Origin: Bacteroidia bacterium
GTDB taxonomy: Bacteria; Bacteroidota; Bacteroidia; Cytophagales; Cyclobacteriaceae
Assembly: GCA_016650355.1 (NCBI GenBank)
Contig: JAENVX010000133.1
Span: forward strand, 1-9,224
Length of the DNA stretch: 9,224 nucleotides
Reading direction: 5' to 3'
The position numbers were made by a program, and so were the translations under genes. This document shows positions 1 through 4,440 of this stretch, in pieces (positions within the stretch are counted from its first letter, which is position 1; each line of letters starts with the position of its first letter). Below the pieces are notes generated by a model. The model worked only from the letters and a program-made list of their open reading frames with translations. It was not told where the DNA came from and did not search any database.

Positions 1-465
1 AAGTAATCGTAAACCTCTTTTTCCATTCTATCTGTCTGCGCTTCGACGAAAAAACTGCAGCGCAATATTCATCAACCAACCATTGCCGATGTTAGTGATG
101 CAGTCATTCATATTCGGAAAAATAAATTACCTGACCCTACGTTGATTGGCAATGCAGGAAGCTTTTTTAAGAACCCTTTCATCACGGTTGAGCACTATCA
201 TTCACTCAAACGTTCATACCCAGATATTCCAGGATATTCCCCTGTTAATCAAGAGGTTAAAGTGCCGGCTGGGTGGTTGATTGAACGATGTGGATGGAAA
301 GGAAAAACGTTTCAAAAGATTGGCGTACATAAACATCAAGCACTTGTATTAGTTAACTATGGAGGAGGAAGTGGAGATGAAATTTTTCAGCTCTCTGAAA
401 AAATAAAACAAAGTGTTGAAGAAAAATTTGGTGTGAAGTTGATGAGTGAAGTCAATATATTTTGA
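1..465 (+). CDS. murB: UDP-N-acetylmuramate dehydrogenase, C-terminal part (5' end missing, possible frameshift)
   Basis: MurB reduces UDP-GlcNAc-enolpyruvate to UDP-MurNAc with NADPH and FAD in the cytoplasm, the second step of peptidoglycan precursor synthesis. The C-terminal substrate-binding domain is clear: KLPDPTLIGNAGSFFKNP (about 127-180), then KVPAGWLIERCGWKG, a GVHKHQALVLVN strand and a final FGVKL..EVNIF. The reading frame of this domain is open only from base 13, after an in-frame TAA at 10-12. No ATG occurs before the conserved region, and the TTG at 142 falls inside the conserved block, so it is not a true start. Frame 3 at bases 3-26 reads VIVNLFFH, which resembles the beta strand expected just before the open frame. 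A one-base shift near 17-30 would join them. The N-terminal FAD domain would lie upstream of the window. The family assignment is secure. Whether the shift is a real mutation or a sequence error is unknown. Confidence 0.85.
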
Positions 466-551
466 TCACTTAGATAGATCAGTTATGATGAATAAGAAAA
501 AATATCACTACTGGAATTTTTATGTCATTTGAAAATTATTTGCAAAAAGTT

Positions 552-582
552 TTTGTGAATTAATTTTTTATTATACCTTTCG
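552..582 (+). promoter_or_regulatory. Bacteroidota-type promoter for the 22-residue Lys/Ala peptide gene
   Basis: A TTTG at 552-555 is followed 18 bases later by TAccTTTcg (574-582). This is close to the phylum's -33/-7 consensus TTTG and TAnnTTTG. The predicted start of transcription leaves a leader of about 25 bases that is almost only A and T before the ATG at 613. There is no Shine-Dalgarno sequence, as is usual for the phylum. Inferred from sequence pattern only. Confidence 0.55.
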
Positions 583-612
583 TACAGTTTTAAACTAAAA
601 TATTAAAACGTT

Positions 613-681
613 ATGGCAAAAAAACCCGCTAAGAAAGCAGCCAAGAAAGCAAAAAAGGCTGCTAAGAAGAAGAAGAAGTAA
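613..681 (+). CDS. 22-residue Lys/Ala-rich histone-tail-like peptide
   Basis: The ORF runs from ATG 613 to TAA 679-681 and encodes 22 residues: 13 Lys, 7 Ala, one Pro and the initiator Met. It begins MAKKPAKKAAKK and ends in five Lys. The composition is that of histone H1-like C-terminal tails and bacterial nucleoid-associated Lys/Ala repeats, so a role in binding DNA, RNA or another polyanion in the cytoplasm is likely but not shown. Evidence that it is a real gene: a good promoter match at 552-582, an A/T-only leader, and a perfect 13-bp terminator hairpin 25 bases after the stop. The start context ATGGCAAAA is identical to that of the 107-residue Lys/Ala-tailed gene at 997. It has no folded domain. 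The alternative is that the locus is mainly a small RNA. Confidence 0.7.
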   Translation: MAKKPAKKAAKKAKKAAKKKKK

Positions 682-706
682 TCAAGTAACGCTTGATACT
701 TTTACG

Positions 707-738
707 AAGGGAAGTGATCTAGGATCACTTCCCTTTTT
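707..738 (+). terminator. Intrinsic terminator after the 22-residue peptide gene
   Basis: Perfect 13-bp inverted repeat, AAGGGAAGTGATC (707-719) and its complement (723-735), with a 3-base loop, followed by a T run up to 738. A second short hairpin, ATCAAG/CTTGAT (681-686 and 692-697), sits directly on the stop codon and may add stability. On the minus strand the stem also ends the possible 58-residue gene at 744-920, but the T run there is weak. Confidence 0.85.
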
Positions 739-743
739 GTTTA

Positions 744-920
744 CTATTCACTTGTTAAAAAATTATCAACGTGTATTGAAGTACTTATGAGTATCTCATA
801 AATGCTAAATAGAAGAATTCCTGTAATACCACTTTCATTATAAGCAGACTCAAAGCACTGTTCTAAGCTTTGCATATATACTACAAACCTTGCTTCTAGG
901 TTGTCGTCAATCGGTTGCAT
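744..920 (-). CDS. Possible 58-residue small protein, function unknown
   Basis: An ORF of 58 codons runs on the minus strand from ATG (918-920) to TAG (744-746) in the otherwise empty 315-base gap between the two Lys/Ala-rich genes. The protein begins MQPIDDNLEARFVVYMQS, has a single Cys in LEQCFESAYNESG, and a hydrophobic stretch GITGILLFSIYEILISTS (residues 31-48). That stretch could be a buried helix or a weak membrane segment. Residue usage looks protein-like rather than random. It points toward the 707-735 hairpin, which lies just past its stop, and away from the promoter of the 997 gene, so the arrangement is sensible. I found no convincing promoter and do not recognise a family. A chance ORF of this length is possible. 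Confidence 0.4.
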   Translation of the reverse strand: MQPIDDNLEARFVVYMQSLEQCFESAYNESGITGILLFSIYEILISTSIHVDNFLTSE

Positions 921-940
921 AGATTTTAAAGCGCAAGTGC

Positions 941-971
941 TTGTTTACCAACACTCAACGCATGTAACTTT
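941..971 (+). promoter_or_regulatory. Bacteroidota-type promoter for the 107-residue Lys/Ala-tailed gene
   Basis: TTG (941-943), a 21-base spacer and TAacTTT (965-971) match the phylum's promoter pattern. The box is followed by ACAG and an almost pure A/T leader to the ATG at 997. The same order, TAnnTTT then ACAG then A/T leader then ATGGCAAAA, occurs before the gene at 613. Confidence 0.5.
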
Positions 972-996
972 ACAGAAATTAAATAATAATAACATT

Positions 997-1320
997 ATGG
1001 CAAAAGCAACTGCTAAACCTATCGCTGCAAAAGCAGCTGTCAAAAAGGCTCCTGCAAAATCGAAAGCAACTTCATCTCCAAATATTGAAAAAGTAGCGGA
1101 AGATGTGTTGACTAAACTTAAAACTTTAAATCTCGAGCCCCAACTACAAGCCGACATCGCATGGTGTCTGGGTAGCTATAGACATGACAAGAATCCGGCC
1201 GGCCTTTACGAAATGGCTGAAAGAGCTTTTGGAATTTTCAAAGCAGAGCAAGCTAAGAAAACCAAGGGAGTTACCTCAAAATTAGTAGAAGAGGTAGAGA
1301 AGGCTCTTAAGAGCAAGTAA
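997..1320 (+). CDS. 107-residue protein: Lys/Ala-rich histone-like tail plus small helical domain
   Basis: Residues 1-27 are a flexible basic tail (MAKATAKPIAAKAAVKKAPA onward; 7 Lys and 10 Ala), like the tails of H1-like nucleoid proteins. Residues 28-107 form a probably all-helical domain with a striking core, LNLEPQLQADIAWCLGSYRH (about 45-63), then DKNPAGLYEMAERAF and a basic C-terminal helix ending in ALKSK. From memory this domain resembles short uncharacterised Bacteroidota proteins, but I cannot name a family. The frame stays open back to a TTG at 901, but that extension would run across the promoter, so the ATG at 997, directly after an A/T leader, is the better start. The gene ends at a strong bidirectional terminator. 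A nucleic-acid-binding role is inferred from the tail only. Confidence 0.8.
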   Translation: MAKATAKPIAAKAAVKKAPAKSKATSSPNIEKVAEDVLTKLKTLNLEPQLQADIAWCLGSYRHDKNPAGLYEMAERAFGIFKAEQAKKTKGVTSKLVEEVEKALKSK

Positions 1321-1327
1321 AAAGATT

Positions 1328-1361
1328 TACTATCCCTGACTCCGTACAGTCAGGGATAGTA
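1328..1361. terminator. Bidirectional intrinsic terminator between convergent genes
   Basis: Perfect 14-bp inverted repeat, TACTATCCCTGACT (1328-1341) and AGTCAGGGATAGTA (1348-1361), with a 6-base loop. It lies between the stop of the 107-residue gene (1318-1320) and the stop of the dCMP deaminase gene (1362-1364), touching the latter. T-rich sequence follows on both strands, more clearly on the minus strand, so it should end both transcripts. Confidence 0.85.
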
Positions 1362-1850
1362 TTAATTCATGTGAGTTACGTTTGTAAGGGTTCCACTATA
1401 CTTCACGCACTCTACACCAAATCGGTTGAGGAAGTCAACACCTTCATCATTAGCCAATCCTTTATACTCAGCATATGAATTTAGGTAGATAACCTGCTTT
1501 ATCTTCATGCTATAAATTATTCTGGCGCAAGCCAAACAAGGTGATAAGGTAACATACAGGGTTGCCCCCTCCACCGAGGTCTTATTTTTAACAGCATATA
1601 AAATTGCATTTTGCTCCGCATGGATTGCCAAGGAGCAACCCCCCTTAGAATCGTGTGGACAACCAGTTTCAGGCCACTCTTCATCACAATTATGTGTTCC
1701 GGATGGAGGCCCATTGTACCCAATGGAAATTATCCGTGTATCCTTGGTGAGTACAGCACCCACATGGCGCTTAATACAATGAGAGCGCTTGGCAAGGTTC
1801 ACTGCCAGTTCCATGTATATATCATCAAACTCTGGTCTTGGCGTAGTCAT
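1362..1850 (-). CDS. dCMP deaminase (deoxycytidylate deaminase)
   Basis: A zinc-dependent cytoplasmic deaminase that converts dCMP to dUMP, feeding thymidylate synthase. The 162-residue length fits the family. The catalytic signature is complete: HAEQNA (His77, catalytic Glu79) and PCLAC (Cys105, Cys108) ligate the zinc. The substrate loop NGPPSG (46-51) is typical of dCMP rather than free cytidine deaminases. Cys55, Cys64, His66 and Cys72 precede the active site and may bind a second structural zinc, as in some family members. The start is the ATG at 1848-1850, followed by PRPEFDDIYMELAVNLAKRS, which matches the usual N-terminus. A TAccTTTc box lies just upstream at 1874-1867. The gene is divergent from the DUF2911 operon and convergent with the 107-residue gene. 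ComEB is the Bacillus homologue. I give no symbol because no competence context is visible. Confidence 0.93.
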   Translation of the reverse strand: MTTPRPEFDDIYMELAVNLAKRSHCIKRHVGAVLTKDTRIISIGYNGPPSGTHNCDEEWPETGCPHDSKGGCSLAIHAEQNAILYAVKNKTSVEGATLYVTLSPCLACARIIYSMKIKQVIYLNSYAEYKGLANDEGVDFLNRFGVECVKYSGTLTNVTHMN

Positions 1851-1866
1851 TAGTAAGCTAGTTAGT

Positions 1867-1874
1867 GAAAGGTA
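1867..1874 (-). promoter_or_regulatory. Putative -7 box of the dCMP deaminase promoter
   Basis: On the minus strand TAccTTTc reads from 1874 to 1867, one base off TAnnTTTG, 16 bases before the start codon. TTG trinucleotides lie upstream, but none at ideal spacing, so the -33 element is uncertain. Confidence 0.4.
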
Positions 1875-1892
1875 AACTTCTTAAAAATCAAG

Positions 1893-1917
1893 TTTGAAAG
1901 CAAAATTCTTATCTTCG
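1893..1917 (+). promoter_or_regulatory. Weak putative promoter of the DUF2911 operon
   Basis: TTTG at 1893-1896 and TAtcTTcG at 1910-1917 resemble the two Bacteroidota promoter boxes. The spacer is only 13 bases, shorter than normal, so only the second box may be meaningful. It lies 18 bases before the ATG at 1936. Confidence 0.3.
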
Positions 1918-1935
1918 CTACAAAAGTATTCGTGC

Positions 1936-2472
1936 ATGATTAGATTGTTTGCCCTGTTTCTTCTACTTACTGGATTCAATTCATTCTCACAGGAAGCAAT
2001 TAAACTTCGCCCAAGTCCGTTGGCAATTGCCTCTTCGCGGTACAAAGACACTTATCTCAAAATTGTTTACAGTCAGCCGCAGAAGAGAGGCCGCGAAATA
2101 TTTGGCAGCCTGGTACCTTATGGTGAAGTTTGGAGGACTGGCGCCAACGAAGCCACTGAAATCACATTTACCAAAGACATCATGGTAAATAACCTACTAA
2201 TGAAAGCTGGTAACTACTCTTTATTCACGATACCCGATCAAGATTCATGGACCATTATATTTAATAGCGAGTTAGGGTTGTGGGGTTCTTATAATTATAA
2301 TTCAAAATTAGACATACTACGCTTTAAGGTACCCGTTCAACACATCGAAGACTTGATCTATGAATCTTTCACTATAACTGTTGATCAAAAAAATGACAAA
2401 GCAGACTTCACGTTGATGTGGGACAGGACACGGATATCTTTTCCAATTCAGTTTATTGAAATCAAACCTTAA
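1936..2472 (+). CDS. Secreted DUF2911 family protein
   Basis: A 178-residue exported protein of DUF2911, a family common in Bacteroidota with no settled biochemical function. The signal peptide is MIRLFALFLLLTGFNSFSQ with likely cleavage before Gln19, so the product should be periplasmic or surface-associated. Family hallmarks are present: RPSPLA (25-30), then YSQPQKRGREIFGSLVPYGE followed by VWRTGANEATEITF (45-78), AGNYSLFTIP (91-100) and WTIIFN (105-110). The frame is open back to a TTG at 1894, but that overlaps the promoter-like sequence and would mask the signal peptide, so the ATG at 1936 is chosen. The next gene starts 10 bases after the stop, so the two are probably co-transcribed. 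Confidence 0.88.
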   Translation: MIRLFALFLLLTGFNSFSQEAIKLRPSPLAIASSRYKDTYLKIVYSQPQKRGREIFGSLVPYGEVWRTGANEATEITFTKDIMVNNLLMKAGNYSLFTIPDQDSWTIIFNSELGLWGSYNYNSKLDILRFKVPVQHIEDLIYESFTITVDQKNDKADFTLMWDRTRISFPIQFIEIKP

Positions 2473-2482
2473 CTTTCATTGC

Positions 2483-2992
2483 ATGCATTTTCTAAGACTC
2501 ATCATTTTAATTGGAATCTCTATTTCAGCACGCGCGCAAGACACAACTGCACTGGCTCAGCACAATGGTTTTAAAAGTATAAAACTCGGCACTCCTATTG
2601 ATAGCGTAAAAGGTGCCAGTTTTAAGAAAGACATTAAAGAAAAAAATCAATTCCCAACGAAGCTTTACGTTGTTGACAACCCTGAATACAAAAACATAGG
2701 TGAGGTTAAAGTGAAAAAATTGGAATTGAAGACGTATAAAGACCTTATTTACGAGATTAATGTAACGACCGAAAAAGATACCCGGTTGATGAAAGGAATG
2801 GTTAAGACATTTGGTGAGCCCAAATATATAATTCCTTCAGACAGCTATAATTGGCTGGCGCACAATCTTAGCCTCACTTTTAAGAACCACTCTAAGAAAG
2901 AAATATTATTGACCTATCGCTCCTACCCTATGCTAAAAATGATGCTGGTTGACAAGGGAAAGAAGGTGGATGACATTGCAGATGATTTTTAG
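2483..2992 (+). CDS. Secreted hypothetical protein, operon partner of DUF2911
   Basis: A 169-residue protein I do not recognise. It has a signal peptide (MHFLRLIILIGISISARAQ, cleavage near Gln19) and a mature part rich in Lys and charged beta strands. The pattern GFKSIKLGTPIDSV (29-42), then LIYEINVTTEKD (88-99) and MVKTFGEPKY (106-115), resembles small secreted folds. In these an LG turn is followed by a strand 'L..I.v' and a helix ending in FG.P, as in proteins that compute or bind at the envelope. No catalytic motif is visible. The frame is open further upstream, but the ATG at 2483 gives a proper signal peptide and avoids overlap with the upstream stop at 2472. It lies 10 bases from the DUF2911 gene, so an operon and a shared envelope role are inferred. 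No clear terminator follows before the convergent gene. Confidence 0.75.
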   Translation: MHFLRLIILIGISISARAQDTTALAQHNGFKSIKLGTPIDSVKGASFKKDIKEKNQFPTKLYVVDNPEYKNIGEVKVKKLELKTYKDLIYEINVTTEKDTRLMKGMVKTFGEPKYIIPSDSYNWLAHNLSLTFKNHSKKEILLTYRSYPMLKMMLVDKGKKVDDIADDF

Positions 2993-3015
2993 TGGTTGAA
3001 TAAGAATAAGATGGT

Positions 3016-4227
3016 TTATCCCTTGTAGGATATCCTGTAAATTACTCCCGCTTGATCATCAGAAACAAGCATTGAGCCATCATCTAATAAAAGAACATCA
3101 ACCGGCCTACCCCAAACTTTTTGGGTTGCCTCGTCCAGCCACCCGCTGGCGAAAGTTTCATAGCCAACAGATTTTCCCTGCCCGTCAGGCAGGCGGGCAT
3201 TTTCAACTTTTACCAGACTTAGTTTATAACCATTTTTCTTTGATCTATTCCAGGAACCATGCTCGGCAATGAATAGCTGATTTTTGTATTGAGGTGGAAA
3301 CATAGTGCCATCATAAAACTTCAAGCCGAGGGGTGCAACATGGGCACCAAGATTCTGAGCGGGTTTAGTAAAGTCAGAACATGGTCTTTTGTTTCCAAAT
3401 TCAGGATCTTTTATTGTACCACCATGGCAGTAAGGATATCCGAAGTGCATTCCTGCTTTTGGTGCCGTGTTGAGCTCACATGGGGGAACATTATCGCCTA
3501 ACATATCACGGCCATTGTCAGTAAACCAGAGTTCTTTTGTATCAGGATGCCAGGTGAAGCCGACTGTGTTGCGAATGCCACTAGCGAAGCTTTCAAGTCC
3601 GGTGCCATCAGCATTCATCCGGTTGATACTTGCATAAATAGCTCCTTTTGGTTCACAAATATTGCATGGTGCACCAACTGGTACATATAACTTGCCATCA
3701 GGGCCAAACGCAATGTATTTCCAACCGTGATGACTTTCTTTCGGAAATTTATCATACACAATCTCAGGCTTCCCAGGGTTGTTCAGCTTACTTTCAATAC
3801 CAACAAATTTAGAAATGCGGCTAACTTCCGCGACATATAAATTCCCATCCTTGAATGCTACCCCGTTGGGCATATTTAAACCAGTGGCAATAATCCATTT
3901 CTTGTCTGCTTTAAAATCCCCATCAGTATCTTTTACTGCATACACTTTGTCCTCATTTCTATTCCCAACAAATAAAGTTCCATTGGGTGACATTGTCATC
4001 GAACGTGCATTATCTACTTCCGCAAAAACACTTATCAAAAAGCCCGAAGGCATTTTTATTTTGCTGAGAGGAAGTGAGGTACTGGCTTGGGTTAATGCAG
4101 GAATTGAATTATCTTCTAGAACAAGAGTCACGACAGAAGGATCCACCCTATCTTCTTCTGTTGTAGAATTTATAAAGATCAAAAAGACTACCAACATCAT
4201 GACTAGGACAAAAACTTGTCGTCTCAT
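3016..4227 (-). CDS. Sorbosone/glucose dehydrogenase-like beta-propeller (PQQ-type), exported
   Basis: A 403-residue six-bladed propeller of the soluble glucose/sorbosone dehydrogenase family, which oxidises sugars or aldoses in the periplasm, usually with PQQ. The N-terminus MRRQVFVLVMMLVVFLIF is a signal or membrane anchor. Visible motifs: MPSGF..SVFAEVDNARSMTMSPNGTLFVGNR; SHHGWKYIAFGPDGKLYVPVG, whose His166/His167 align with the catalytic His region; GIRNTVGFTWHPDTKELWFTDNGRD, whose Arg219-Asn220 match the PQQ-contacting Arg-Asn; then FGYPYCHGG and LFIAEHGSWNR. Several Cys (GAPCNIC, PPCE, YCHGG, RPCS) may form disulfides. The frame is open to 4365, but ATG 4227 gives the signal sequence and sits after a promoter-like box. 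Residues 344-351 (ARLPDGQG) are encoded by a GC-rich palindrome and look like a loop insertion. The true substrate is unknown. Confidence 0.85.
   Translation of the reverse strand: MRRQVFVLVMMLVVFLIFINSTTEEDRVDPSVVTLVLEDNSIPALTQASTSLPLSKIKMPSGFLISVFAEVDNARSMTMSPNGTLFVGNRNEDKVYAVKDTDGDFKADKKWIIATGLNMPNGVAFKDGNLYVAEVSRISKFVGIESKLNNPGKPEIVYDKFPKESHHGWKYIAFGPDGKLYVPVGAPCNICEPKGAIYASINRMNADGTGLESFASGIRNTVGFTWHPDTKELWFTDNGRDMLGDNVPPCELNTAPKAGMHFGYPYCHGGTIKDPEFGNKRPCSDFTKPAQNLGAHVAPLGLKFYDGTMFPPQYKNQLFIAEHGSWNRSKKNGYKLSLVKVENARLPDGQGKSVGYETFASGWLDEATQKVWGRPVDVLLLDDGSMLVSDDQAGVIYRISYKG
3177..3198. repeat. REP-like GC-rich palindrome inside the dehydrogenase gene
   Basis: CCTGCC (3177-3182) and GGCAGG (3188-3193) form a hairpin around a 5-base loop. 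An alternative stem, GCCCG/CGGGC (3180-3184 and 3194-3198), overlaps it. The block is much more GC-rich than its surroundings and resembles the CCTGCC...GGCAGG palindromes scattered in some Cytophagales genomes. It is read in frame as ARLPDGQG. Only one copy is in this window, so the repeat status is inferred. Confidence 0.5.
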
Positions 4228-4245
4228 ATAATGATTATTTTGATT

Positions 4246-4253
4246 GAAAGTTA
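4246..4253 (-). promoter_or_regulatory. Putative -7 box of the dehydrogenase promoter
   Basis: On the minus strand TAacTTTc (4253 to 4246) is one base from TAnnTTTG and 18 bases before the chosen start codon at 4227. This supports that start over the longer open frame reaching 4365. A matching -33 element at correct spacing is not obvious. Confidence 0.4.
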
Positions 4254-4309
4254 CGGCATGTTCTGTGTTAGTTCTATACCGTTTAACAACGTATTCAGCC
4301 AAAAGAAAT

Positions 4310-4369
4310 GCGAATTTTGAATATGACTTATTATTCTTGACATTTTTGGCGAATTTTGCAGTCAAAATT
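4310..4369. repeat. Direct repeat and palindrome in a divergent promoter region
   Basis: GCGAATTTTG occurs twice, at 4310-4319 and 4349-4358, 39 bases apart. The second copy forms half of an inverted repeat, AATTTTG-cagt-CAAAATT (4352-4369). The block lies between the divergent dehydrogenase and ABC-F genes and overlaps the likely ABC-F promoter, so it could be an operator. AT-rich sequence makes chance similarity possible. Confidence 0.35.
4315..4348 (+). promoter_or_regulatory. Putative promoter of the ABC-F gene
   Basis: TTTTG (4315-4319), a 21-base spacer and cAttTTTG (4341-4348) fit the Bacteroidota pattern with one mismatch in the second box. It predicts a leader of roughly 85 bases, long enough to contain the short ORF at 4371-4397. 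Confidence 0.35.
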
Positions 4370-4370
4370 T

Positions 4371-4397
4371 ATGAATCAGTCTGTTTTAAGGGTTTAA
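4371..4397 (+). promoter_or_regulatory. Candidate 8-codon leader ORF upstream of the ABC-F gene
   Basis: ATG at 4371 opens an 8-residue frame, MNQSVLRV, closed by TAA at 4395-4397, 43 bases before the ABC-F start. A short stem AGGG/CCCT (4389-4392 and 4402-4405) follows. Leader peptides of this size control some antibiotic-resistance ABC-F genes by ribosome stalling. Here the role is only inferred, and a chance ORF of eight codons is common. Confidence 0.25.
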
Positions 4398-4440
4398 TGG
4401 TCCCTATTACACAGAATGGACTCCAAATTGAATTCGAAAA

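Noticed and set aside
142..144. TTG as the start of a 107-residue murB-like gene
   Set aside because: It lies inside the conserved LPDPTLIGNAGSFFKNP block, and homologous residues continue upstream in the same frame.
466..551. Possible gene or terminator in the stretch after murB
   Set aside because: Only a 5-bp inverted repeat (TGATC/GATCA) and AT-rich sequence are seen, with no frame or convincing hairpin.
901..996. N-terminal extension of the 107-residue Lys/Ala-tailed protein from a TTG at 901
   Set aside because: It would translate the promoter boxes and A/T leader. The ATG at 997 begins the Lys/Ala tail and matches the start context of the gene at 613.
4228..4365. 46-residue N-terminal extension of the dehydrogenase
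   Set aside because: It would bury the signal/anchor sequence inside the protein and run over a promoter-like box and the divergent promoter region.
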